This document shows positions 15,406-23,470 of a DNA stretch of 64,000 nt, piece by piece. Made by a program: the position numbers and the translations under genes. The DNA comes from CAXBBB01 sp963841855. Lineage in GTDB: Bacteria > Bacteroidota > Rhodothermia > Rhodothermales > BA12. The first letter of the stretch is position 1. Every line of letters starts with the position of its first letter. Where the stretch lies: contig CAWJEJ010000001.1 of NCBI GenBank assembly GCA_963841855.1, positions 930,001-994,000 on the forward strand, in the 5' to 3' direction. A model generated the notes under the pieces. The model saw only the letters and a program-made list of their open reading frames with translations. It searched no databases and was not told where the DNA came from.

Positions 15406-15551
15406 GTATAACCGTACTGCGCAACTCCTGACTGCGAGCGACGCAAAGATGAGCAGTTTCGTGCTGAACCGGCTTCGGCGTCTCTAGGCGCTGCATGCGC
15501 GGCTCGCCCTGCCTCTCACGGCGATGCGCGGCAACGCGCTGTCTGTCACCG
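15406..15551 (+). other. attC site 15, degenerate, last trace of the array
   Basis: R'' GTATAAC (15406-15412) and a decayed left arm (CTGACTGCGAGCGACGCAAAG) are visible. The GGCTTCGGCGTCTC centre resembles other sites. The right core has decayed to GTCTGTCACC and overlaps the 3' end of trkH. Confidence 0.6.
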
Positions 15552-17042
15552 GCGCCAAAACGTGGGAACGAAGAGGATGAGGACGGTGAAGATCTCCAGT
15601 CGCCCCGCCATCATGAGCAGTGCTAGTACCCACTTGCCGACGGCGGGAACGGAAGCGTAGTTTTCGGACGGCCCGAAGTCTCCGAACGCGGGGCCGACGT
15701 TGCCGACTGCCGACACGGCTGCGCTGAACGCGCCAAGCACGTCGATGCCGCACATCATCAGCCCGATCGTTCCAGCACCGAGCAGGCCGACGTAGAGCAC
15801 CATGAACGAGAGCACGTTGCGCATCACCTCCTGAGGTACGACGCGCTCGCCGATGCGGATCGGAATCAACGCCTGCGGATGGACGAGTTGTTTGATCTCC
15901 TTGAACGAGTTTTTGAGCATCAGGATGACGCGAATGACCTTGACCCCGCCGCCGGTACTTCCCGCCATACCGCCGACGAAGAAGAGGGCGAAGATGGCGG
16001 ACTGAGCGAGCGGTGTCCACAACTCATAGTCCGCCGTTGCATATCCGGTCGTGGTGATGATGGTTAGCGTCTGGAAGAAACTCTGGCGCAGTGCGTCCCA
16101 GAAGCCTGCATATTCGAGCGGCGCGCCGGGATAGAGCGCGGAGCTGACGGGTTGCCACGTGCCGATCAGCATGACGGCGACCGCGCCCAGCACGATGGCG
16201 GCGTAGACGCGCAGTTCGGTGTCGCGCAGGACGGTGATGGTTTGGCCCCGCAGCATTCTATAGTGGAGCGCGAAGTTGGCTCCGGCCAGAAACATGAACA
16301 CGATCACGACCCAATCGACGTAGGCGCTTTCGAATTGGCCTACCGAGCCGTTGAGCGTCGAGAAGCCACCTGTCGCCATCGTCGAGAAGGCATGCGTGAT
16401 CGCCTCGAAAACCGTCATCGCCGGGAGCAGCAGGACGAAGTGGACGACTGTCAATCCGACGTAGATGAACCACAATCGGCGGGCGGTCTCTCTGATGCGC
16501 GGCGTCAGCTTGTCTGCCGACGGGCCAGGCGCTTCGGCGCGAAAGAGCTGCATGCCACCAACGCCGAGAAACGGCAGGATGGCTAGCGTGAGCACGACGA
16601 CGCCCATTCCCCCCATCCAGTGGGTTAGGCTGCGCCAGAACAGGTGTGCGTGACTAACGGCTTCGATGTCGGGGTTGCCGCCGCCGCCGAAGATGGTCGC
16701 TCCGGTCGTGGTGAAACCGGACATCGTCTCGAAGAATGCATCGGTATAGCTGCCGAGCGGTCCGCCGAGCACAAACGGGAGGGCGCCGACGAGTGAGAGC
16801 ACGAACCACGCCAGCGCGACGATAGCGAAGCCCTCGCGCGCACCCAGCGAGTCGCCGCTGCGTCCCAGTTTCCAATATGCTGCCCCACCGCCTGCCATCG
16901 AAGCCAGAGCGACGACTCCGAATCCCCACCATTCGGCTTCGGCGTAGATCAGCCCCACGATCATAGGCGCAACGAGGGCCACGCCTAGGAAGAACACGAG
17001 CGCTCCCAGAACGCCAGCGACGGCTTTGTAGTTGAGAATCAT
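15546..17042 (-). CDS. trkH: Trk-type potassium uptake channel subunit
   Basis: The 498-aa product is a polytopic inner-membrane protein of the SKT (TrkH/KtrB) superfamily. It has four pore-loop repeats with selectivity glycines: SGFTTTGAT near residue 110, FSTMATGGFS, TITTTGYATADYE and AVSAVGNVGPAFG near the C-terminus. It takes up K+ under control of the ring-forming regulator TrkA, encoded upstream on the same strand. Start: ATG 17042 (MILNYKAVAG). The open frame extends upstream without family similarity. Its last codons overlap a decayed attC site, so the former integron ends exactly at this gene. Confidence 0.95.
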   Translation of the reverse strand: MILNYKAVAGVLGALVFFLGVALVAPMIVGLIYAEAEWWGFGVVALASMAGGGAAYWKLGRSGDSLGAREGFAIVALAWFVLSLVGALPFVLGGPLGSYTDAFFETMSGFTTTGATIFGGGGNPDIEAVSHAHLFWRSLTHWMGGMGVVVLTLAILPFLGVGGMQLFRAEAPGPSADKLTPRIRETARRLWFIYVGLTVVHFVLLLPAMTVFEAITHAFSTMATGGFSTLNGSVGQFESAYVDWVVIVFMFLAGANFALHYRMLRGQTITVLRDTELRVYAAIVLGAVAVMLIGTWQPVSSALYPGAPLEYAGFWDALRQSFFQTLTIITTTGYATADYELWTPLAQSAIFALFFVGGMAGSTGGGVKVIRVILMLKNSFKEIKQLVHPQALIPIRIGERVVPQEVMRNVLSFMVLYVGLLGAGTIGLMMCGIDVLGAFSAAVSAVGNVGPAFGDFGPSENYASVPAVGKWVLALLMMAGRLEIFTVLILFVPTFWRR

Positions 17043-17291
17043 GCGTCGGCCTATGGGTGGGGCTGAAAGGTACCGCACGGTCCTCGCCTCGGACACGCGG
17101 CATTCACTGGTTCCGCCGTCTATGCACCCGGCGTCCGGGCGCGACAAAGCCGTACCGCTTCCCGCCGAAGTCCGCTCTGTGGGGCTACGCCGTTACGCAC
17201 CGAGGTACCGCTGCATTGCCGCTCGACGGTCGGGCGGCGAACAGAAGGCGGGGCAGATTACGCCTCCGATCTGCCATCATTCGCGCCGTGC
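17043..17291. other. Gap between the MITE and trkH
   Basis: There are 249 bp without a gene. Short palindromic pieces are present (for example GGTACCGC ... GAGGTACCGCTG), but I see no clear promoter. Without the inserted element, trkA and trkH would be separated by about this distance. Confidence 0.4.
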
Positions 17292-17457
17292 CTAGGCAAC
17301 GTTGACATTAGCCAAGGGGAAGCGGCTGCGCGTGCGATTGGGCGCTCGGCAAGGCGCTCGAAGCAGCCGATGCGCGCATCGGCGATGCAGAGCAACGCGG
17401 CAGAGCGTTCAAGCGCGCCGCAGAAGCGAGCCAAGCGCAATTGTCAACGTTGCCTAG
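17292..17457 (+). mobile_element. MITE-like 166-bp element, copy A (at trkA stop)
   Basis: It begins CTAGGCAACGTTGACA and ends with the perfect inverted copy TGTCAACGTTGCCTAG (16 bp). The centre holds the palindrome GCCGATGCGCGCATCGGC. It has no coding capacity. The terminal CTAG at each end fits a 4-bp target duplication (CTAG) flanking GGCAACGTTGACA repeats. Copy B at 56659-56824 is the same length, inverted, and about 90% identical by eye. On the minus strand the CTAG at 17454-17457 forms the trkA stop codon. Confidence 0.85.
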
Positions 17458-18803
17458 CGCGAGAAAAACTTCTGGGCTGCATCGACGGACTTGGGGAGCA
17501 CGAAGACGAGCGCGCGGTCGCCGGGATTGATTTGCGTGTTTCCGGTCGCGATTTCGACGCTGTTGGAGTGGATGACGGCCGACACGAGTAGGCCGCTGGG
17601 CAGGCGCATCTCGCTCAGAGGGGCGCGTGTAGCGTGGGAGCGCGGTGCGGCCTCGAGTTCGAGAATCTCGGCATCCATTCCGTGGACGGTGCCGACGCTG
17701 AGCACGTTTTTGCCGCGCAGATACCGGAGCACTTCGCGCGAGACAGCCAGCTTCTTGCTCACGGCCGCGTCCAGCCCGATCGACGCGGCGATGGGGATGT
17801 AGGCACTTTTCGAGAGCAGGCCGACGGTTTTGCGCACGCCCAGATGCTTGGCGATCAGGCAGGTGACGAGGTTGGACTCCTCGTCGTCGGTGACGGCTAC
17901 GAAGGCATCCATCTCGCCTAACCCTTCGCGCGCGAGCAGGTCGACGTCAGTCCCGTCGCCGTTGAGGACCAGGACGCCGGGGAGCAGTTCGGCTAGGCGC
18001 TCGGCCCGCGCGCGGTTCGACTCGACCAGTTTGACGCTCTTGTTCTTGACCTGGCTCAACTGCTGCGCGATGCGGGCGCCGATCGTCGTGCCCCCCAGAA
18101 TCATGACGTGCTGCAACCGGCTCTCGTCCTTGCCTAGCATCCGCGTGACGTGCGGCAAGTCGCGCGGGCGGCCCATGACGAACACCTGGTCGCCGCTGCG
18201 CAGTTTCTCGCCGCCGCCCGGCAGAATCGTGCGCGCTCCCCGCACGATCGACATGATGCGAAACGGCACGCCCGGCAGCTTCTGGGCGACTTCGACCAGC
18301 GTCAGGTCGAGGACCGGCGTCTCCTTGTCCAGCCGCACGCCGACGAGTTGCAGTTGTCCGTCGGCGAACGAGAGCACGTCGGTCGCGGCCGAACGGCGAA
18401 TGAGGCGAACGATCTCGGACGCGGCGCTCTCTTCAGGCTGGATGACCAAGTCGATGCCGAAGTCGGCAGCTTTGAGGATGCTGTTGGTGCTCGTCAACTC
18501 GTCCGAGCGCACGCGCGCGATCGTCGTCGTGACGCCCAGGCGCGAGGCCAGCATGCACGCGATCACGTTGACCTCGTCGACGGCCGTGACGGCCACGACC
18601 ATGTCGGCGCGCTGGATGCCGCAGTTGCCCAGCACGTCGGCCGACGTGCCCGAGCCTAGAATCGTGAGCACATCGAGCGTGTCGCGCGCGCGTCCGAGCG
18701 TGGCCGCGTCGTTGTCGACGACTACGACGTCGTGGTCTTCGAGGGACAGGATGCGGGCCACGTCGTAACCGACTTCGCCCGCGCCGATGACGATGGCGCG
18801 CAT
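17454..18803 (-). CDS. trkA: Trk system regulatory protein TrkA
   Basis: The 449-aa product has two RCK modules in the order Rossmann (RCK_N) - RCK_C - Rossmann - RCK_C. The first nucleotide-binding motif is MRAIVIGAGEVGYDVARIL and its acidic end is VVVVDND. The second is VMILGGTTIGARIAQQL with VKLVESN. It binds nucleotides and gates the TrkH channel. Start: ATG 18803; longer upstream readings are shadows of the kinase gene. The TAG stop falls in the terminal CTAG of the inserted MITE, so the protein keeps a normal C-terminus (FFSR). Probably cotranscribed with the kinase upstream. Confidence 0.95.
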   Translation of the reverse strand: MRAIVIGAGEVGYDVARILSLEDHDVVVVDNDAATLGRARDTLDVLTILGSGTSADVLGNCGIQRADMVVAVTAVDEVNVIACMLASRLGVTTTIARVRSDELTSTNSILKAADFGIDLVIQPEESAASEIVRLIRRSAATDVLSFADGQLQLVGVRLDKETPVLDLTLVEVAQKLPGVPFRIMSIVRGARTILPGGGEKLRSGDQVFVMGRPRDLPHVTRMLGKDESRLQHVMILGGTTIGARIAQQLSQVKNKSVKLVESNRARAERLAELLPGVLVLNGDGTDVDLLAREGLGEMDAFVAVTDDEESNLVTCLIAKHLGVRKTVGLLSKSAYIPIAASIGLDAAVSKKLAVSREVLRYLRGKNVLSVGTVHGMDAEILELEAAPRSHATRAPLSEMRLPSGLLVSAVIHSNSVEIATGNTQINPGDRALVFVLPKSVDAAQKFFSR

Positions 18804-18958
18804 GGTTAGGAGTGAGGGGAATCGAAAGGTACGGGGCGGCGGTGCCGCACGTTTGCGGATCTCGTGTAGCGCCGCGGCATGGCACGGCGGGGAGGCGCGC
18901 CCGGCGCAGACGAACTCGCTAAGAGCCGAGCCGGCCTCCGACCGAGCGTGCTTCTCCG

Positions 18959-21900
18959 CTACGGAGCGAGAGAATCGACCGCGTCTTCGGTGACGATCGG
19001 CAGGCGAATCTCGAACGTCGTGCCGACGCCCGTCTGCGTTTGGAACGCGATTGTGCCGCCGCTCTCCTCCACGGCTTTGCGCGAGATGGCGAGGCCCAGA
19101 CCCGTTCCGCTCGTCTTGGTCGAGAAGTTGGGCTCGAAGACTTTGGCGACGAGTTCGTCCGGAATGCCCGATCCGGTATCGGTGACGCGTGCGACGGCCC
19201 ACTGGTCCTCGATCAGCGTCTCGACGCGGATGCGGCGATCGCCGGTGAGGTCGTCCATCGCCTGAATGCCGTTCTTGATCAGGTTGATGAACACGCGCCT
19301 CAGTTCTTCCCTGTCCGCCCTCACGACGAGCGGCTCGAGTGCGAGGTCGGACGTGATTTCAGCGTCGCCCTGCTCGCCTTCCATCAGCCGAATCGCCTCC
19401 TGAGCAACGACCGTCACGTCGAGCGGCTCGGGCATGCGCGTCGGCAGGCGGGCGAACGTCGAAAAGTCTCCGGCGATGCGGGCCAGCGCGTCGGTCTGCT
19501 CGACGATCGTCGTCGTGACGCGCTCGAACAGGCGCTCGAACTTGCCGCCTCGCGTGGGCTCGTCGTCCGCCAGCGCGTCGAAGGCGCGGCGCAGGTGCTG
19601 AACCGACAGCTTCATCGGCGTCAGCGGGTTCTTGATCTCGTGCGCGACCTGCCGCGCCATCTCGCGCCACGCCAGTTGCCGCTCCTGCTGCGTCAACCGG
19701 CGGCGGCTTTCGGCCAACTGCTCCTGCATGTCGTTGAACGTGCGCACGAGTTCGCCGATCTCGTCGTCGCTGGGGATTTCGAGCGGCGCCTGGTACTGCC
19801 CGCGCGCCGTCCGTTCGAGCGCCTGGCGCAGCCGTTCGATAGGCCCCGCGAGCGTCCGAGCCAGCAGCGACGCCGTCAGCAGGACGACGACGAACAGCAG
19901 CAGCAGCGCGCCCAGCAGATACGCCACGCGCCGCGCCTGCTCCTCGGCGATGCGCTCCTGCGCCGGAAGCGTCGGCACAGACACGACGACGCTTGGGCTG
20001 CCGCTGGGATCGGCGAGGACCCGAAAGCCCGCCGTATAGTCGAACGTCCCCAGCGAGGCCTGGGCGACGGCGAACCGGGCGCCGTGATGCACGAGGGCAT
20101 CGTAGGCCCGGGCAGGCATGCGGGGCGGAATCAGACCGTCGCGCACCAGCGTCGGGCGGCTCGACGCGACCAAGTCGGGGCCGACGTAGACGTTGAGGTC
20201 GCGCCCGGCGCGCAGAGCGAGCGAGTCCAGAGCCGAGCGCTGGAGCACCTGAAACGGCAGCTCGCCCGGCCGCGCCGCCTGGACGAGCAGTTCCTCGACG
20301 CGCTCCAGATCCGAGCGCAAATCGTCCTGCACCTCGCGCTCGCCTTCGGCCGCGAGTACGCGCAACCCCAGAATGCCGACGGCTACCACGCTCAGCGCGC
20401 CGACGATCGAGAAAGCGTCGAGTACGCGCTCTTGGAACCGGCGCGGTCGCGGCATGACACGCGTCGTCCACCGCAGCAGCGCCCAGAGCGGAATCGCCAG
20501 CAGCATTCCGGCGAGCAGGATCCGCAGGCCGAAGAACAGGTGGTCGAACGCTTCCAGCAGCGGCACGCGCACGGCGACGACTGTCTCGGACGCGATGAGC
20601 GGCTGCATCGGTGCCAGATCGAGCGGAGCGGACGTGCGGACGTAGCGCACCCTGAAGCGCTGCCCTCCCAGCGTCTCGACGCGCTGCACGGCGTCGCCCG
20701 TTCCCAGCGCCTGCGTTACAGACGGATCCAGGCGGTAGCGTCCAAAGTCGGCGCCCTGCTCGCGTATCAGCGCGCCGTCGCGGAAGAGCGCGACCGATGC
20801 CTGATCTGGCGCGTCGGGGCGGCCTTGCGCGGGAAGCAGGGCGCGCGGAAACGGTGTGCCCGGGCGTACCTGCCGGCGCTGCGGCTCGGCCCAAACGGCG
20901 ATGGTCGCCCCGCTCGCCAGCGTTTGGATTCCGGCGTAGACCAACCGCTCGGGATCGACCTCGCCGGTCAACGCATCGACCGTAGCGCGTGACTGCGCCG
21001 AGAACCGGTCCTCGCCTTTGCGCTCGTCCTCGGCGATGCGCTCGGCGTGGACGGCGCGCAGCAGCGACAGGCGCGACGCCTCCATGGGTGTTGCGGCCGC
21101 CTCGCTTCCAAAGCGTCCCGCGCGGCGGCTGTCCGCGTCGGCGAAGACGACCGTCACGTCGTATGCACCCAAGTTGCCCAGCATCGACGTACGCGCCAGC
21201 TTGGCTGCTTGGGCGTCGAGCCGGGCCGACGGCGCTCTCGCCAGCGCGATCCGGGCCGATGGCAGGCGCAGCGCCTGTACTAGAGAAGAATCGCTGGCGG
21301 CAGCGTCCAGCGCCTGTTGGACGGCAAACAGGGCGCGCGCGTCGCGGGGCTGTTGGATGCCGCGCGCCGTCACGTCCATCCGGCTTTGTTGCTCCGCCGT
21401 GTAGGCCTGGGCCAGCAGCGGGTAGACGACGGCCGCCAGCGCCACCACGCCCAGCATGACGCCCCTCAGCCGCAGATCCGAGCGCGGCACCCATCGCCAC
21501 GCCACGACCGCGACGGCGATGCCGAACGGCACCAGTTGCAGCGCCTCTCCCCCACCCGCCAGCAACTCGGCGACGGCAGCAGCGCCCCCGGCGAGTGCTA
21601 GAAAGGCGGGCTGCGCCTTGCCCCGGCTCGCCAGCCGCACGCCCGAAGCGGCGATGAGCACCAATCCGAGCGCCAGCGTCAAGAGTGAGGCGTACACGAA
21701 GAGGTGCAGCGGCGGCGGCACCAAAGGAGCGCGGGCAAACAGGTCGAGCGTTGCGTCCAGCACGACGCGCTCGGCGACGCGCGCCAGCAGCCAACCCGAC
21801 GCCGCCACGAAGCCCAGCGCTGCCCCCATCGCCAGACCGCGCGCGCCGCGCGATCGCAGCGCGACCGGACGCCGGGCGAGCAGTCCCCAGCGCAGTGTCA

Positions 21901-22972
21901 GCCCGATAGACAAAAGAGCGATGGCCGTCAGCATCAGATCGCCCGACGAGCGGAGCAGCCCCCCGCCGAACGTCGTCGCGAAGTGCGTCGCGTCGAAGAG
22001 CGGAGCCAACGGCGTCGTGATCGCGCGTCCGATTTGCCAGCGCCCCGGCACCTTGAGTTCGAGCATCAGCAGGCGCAGTCCCGCCAGCCCGCCGACGACC
22101 AGCAGCGCGTTGGTCAGCGACGGAAGGCGTCGCGCACGCAGCACCAGCGCCGCCAGCGCGCACAGGCCGAGCAGCAGCAGCCACAGCGCGTTCCAATCGC
22201 CGAACGCGCGATCTTGCGCCCGAAGCAGCGTCTGCGGCGCCGACGCTTCGGCTACGAGCCGGGCAAGGGTCGCGCTGCCGAGCGTCACGGCGCCGCCCTC
22301 ACCCCACGTGGGCGGATGCAGCGCCAGCATGGTCTGGGTGCTGCGCGCCAGTTCGTCGGTCAGCCGGTAGGGACGCAGAAACGAGTTGCGGACGGGCGGC
22401 TCGGCTCGAACGACCTGCACCACGCGAACGCGCCCAGCGCCAGGCACGTCCGCCCACGCGACGACTGCATCGCGCAGCAAGCCCTCGCGCACCAGTTGAA
22501 CCGACGGCAGCAGCAGCGCCGTGGCCTGGTCGCGGCCCATTGCAGGCGCGAACGGATCGCCGTTCCATCCCAGAAGCGTCCCGTCGGCGCGGTACACCTC
22601 GACTGTCGTGCGAGTGGTCAGCGTGGTGTTGCCGAGACGCTCCATTAGCGCTCGCCCGTCCCCCTCGGCGACCGCGCGCGCCACATCGGGGTCGGCCGCG
22701 ATCGCTGCGGCGCGTTCGATCACCCCTTGCGCGCGCGACCGCAGCAGATCGCCTGCTCTCGCTGTCGCGTCCGCCAAATGCTCGGACTGAATCTGAGCCA
22801 CACGCGTCGCCGACCGAGCCGCCGTCCACCGCTGCATCGCCATCGTCAGGACGACGAGCACGAGCAAAACGCCCGCGCAGACGGCAAGCAGGCGGTTGGA
22901 ACGACGGATCACGGGCAGCGAGAGGAGGAAGACAAAGCTACGCGCGCGGCGCGGCTCGGGTCGACGCGGCAC
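18959..22972 (-). CDS. Very large NtrY-like sensor histidine kinase
   Basis: The 1337-aa product has one N-terminal transmembrane helix, then an extracytoplasmic region (about 45-250). A polytopic section of about 8 helices (about 255-520), further sensor regions (about 530-810 and 890-1000) and a last helix (about 1005-1030) follow. After these come HAMP (about 1030-1085), DHp with the phospho-acceptor H1111 in AHEIKNPLTPMKLS, and HATPase (INLIKNGIQAM, DTGSGIPDE, GTGLGLAISRK). The kinase core is of NtrY type. It is about twice the usual NtrY length. The partner response regulator is not adjacent. GTG 22972 follows the DUF4783 gene stop by 7 nt, so the two are probably cotranscribed. Confidence 0.9.
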   Translation of the reverse strand: MPRRPEPRRARSFVFLLSLPVIRRSNRLLAVCAGVLLVLVVLTMAMQRWTAARSATRVAQIQSEHLADATARAGDLLRSRAQGVIERAAAIAADPDVARAVAEGDGRALMERLGNTTLTTRTTVEVYRADGTLLGWNGDPFAPAMGRDQATALLLPSVQLVREGLLRDAVVAWADVPGAGRVRVVQVVRAEPPVRNSFLRPYRLTDELARSTQTMLALHPPTWGEGGAVTLGSATLARLVAEASAPQTLLRAQDRAFGDWNALWLLLLGLCALAALVLRARRLPSLTNALLVVGGLAGLRLLMLELKVPGRWQIGRAITTPLAPLFDATHFATTFGGGLLRSSGDLMLTAIALLSIGLTLRWGLLARRPVALRSRGARGLAMGAALGFVAASGWLLARVAERVVLDATLDLFARAPLVPPPLHLFVYASLLTLALGLVLIAASGVRLASRGKAQPAFLALAGGAAAVAELLAGGGEALQLVPFGIAVAVVAWRWVPRSDLRLRGVMLGVVALAAVVYPLLAQAYTAEQQSRMDVTARGIQQPRDARALFAVQQALDAAASDSSLVQALRLPSARIALARAPSARLDAQAAKLARTSMLGNLGAYDVTVVFADADSRRAGRFGSEAAATPMEASRLSLLRAVHAERIAEDERKGEDRFSAQSRATVDALTGEVDPERLVYAGIQTLASGATIAVWAEPQRRQVRPGTPFPRALLPAQGRPDAPDQASVALFRDGALIREQGADFGRYRLDPSVTQALGTGDAVQRVETLGGQRFRVRYVRTSAPLDLAPMQPLIASETVVAVRVPLLEAFDHLFFGLRILLAGMLLAIPLWALLRWTTRVMPRPRRFQERVLDAFSIVGALSVVAVGILGLRVLAAEGEREVQDDLRSDLERVEELLVQAARPGELPFQVLQRSALDSLALRAGRDLNVYVGPDLVASSRPTLVRDGLIPPRMPARAYDALVHHGARFAVAQASLGTFDYTAGFRVLADPSGSPSVVVSVPTLPAQERIAEEQARRVAYLLGALLLLFVVVLLTASLLARTLAGPIERLRQALERTARGQYQAPLEIPSDDEIGELVRTFNDMQEQLAESRRRLTQQERQLAWREMARQVAHEIKNPLTPMKLSVQHLRRAFDALADDEPTRGGKFERLFERVTTTIVEQTDALARIAGDFSTFARLPTRMPEPLDVTVVAQEAIRLMEGEQGDAEITSDLALEPLVVRADREELRRVFINLIKNGIQAMDDLTGDRRIRVETLIEDQWAVARVTDTGSGIPDELVAKVFEPNFSTKTSGTGLGLAISRKAVEESGGTIAFQTQTGVGTTFEIRLPIVTEDAVDSLAP

Positions 22973-22979
22973 CTCGGGC

Positions 22980-23417
22980 TCACCGCTCCATCAGATGCAG
23001 CGCGCGCACTTCCCATCGCCCCGAAGAGGAGCGCACGAACCGCGCCGTCACATCGACCTCACCTTCGTCATGGACGATGATGCCCGAAGCCATCAGCGTT
23101 CCCGGCACGCCGTCGATGTGACGCGTAAAGCGGATCAGGCGCGGCGGGTGATTGTCCAGCCACGTGTCCAGCACGTAGGCCACCTGAGCGCGCGTGTAGA
23201 CGGTCGTCTCGCCGCCCAGCGTCAAATCGACCTGCTCGCTGCACATCTCCCCAAACGCCGACACCTCGCGCGCCGCCAGTGCCTCGGCCAGCGCGTCGGA
23301 CGGCTGCACGACCGTCTGGACGCGGTTTCCCGACGCGCTCATCGGCCTCGGCTTTTGCGCCGACATCGGTGCGACGCATAGAACGGAGAACACGAAGAGA
23401 ACCGCGAGAGAACGCAT
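22980..23417 (-). CDS. DUF4783-like secreted protein
   Basis: The 145-aa product has a signal peptide (about 1-20, MSAQ cleavage region) and an NTF2/SnoaL-like fold. ALAAREVSAFGEMCSEQVDL, the YTRAQVAYVLDTWLDNHPPR helix and RWEVRALHLMER at the end match the layout of DUF4783 proteins of Bacteroidota. Those are periplasmic and of unknown function. It lies between mutS2 (53 bp gap) and the kinase (7 bp gap) on the same strand. Confidence 0.75.
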   Translation of the reverse strand: MRSLAVLFVFSVLCVAPMSAQKPRPMSASGNRVQTVVQPSDALAEALAAREVSAFGEMCSEQVDLTLGGETTVYTRAQVAYVLDTWLDNHPPRLIRFTRHIDGVPGTLMASGIIVHDEGEVDVTARFVRSSSGRWEVRALHLMER

Positions 23418-23470
23418 AGGTGTATCACCTGGAAAGTCAATCGGTTACCTGCAAACGCCACGCCAGCGCA

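Noticed and set aside
17258..17440. Short ORF (ARFCGALERSAALLCIADAR) within the MITE as a gene
   Set aside because: It is conserved in both copies only because the whole element is conserved; it has no start context and copy B has substitutions throughout.
19359..22196. 945-aa open frame on the minus strand inside the NtrY-like gene
   Set aside because: It is in another frame of the same strand, Arg/Ala/Gly-rich, without motifs; a shadow of the kinase.
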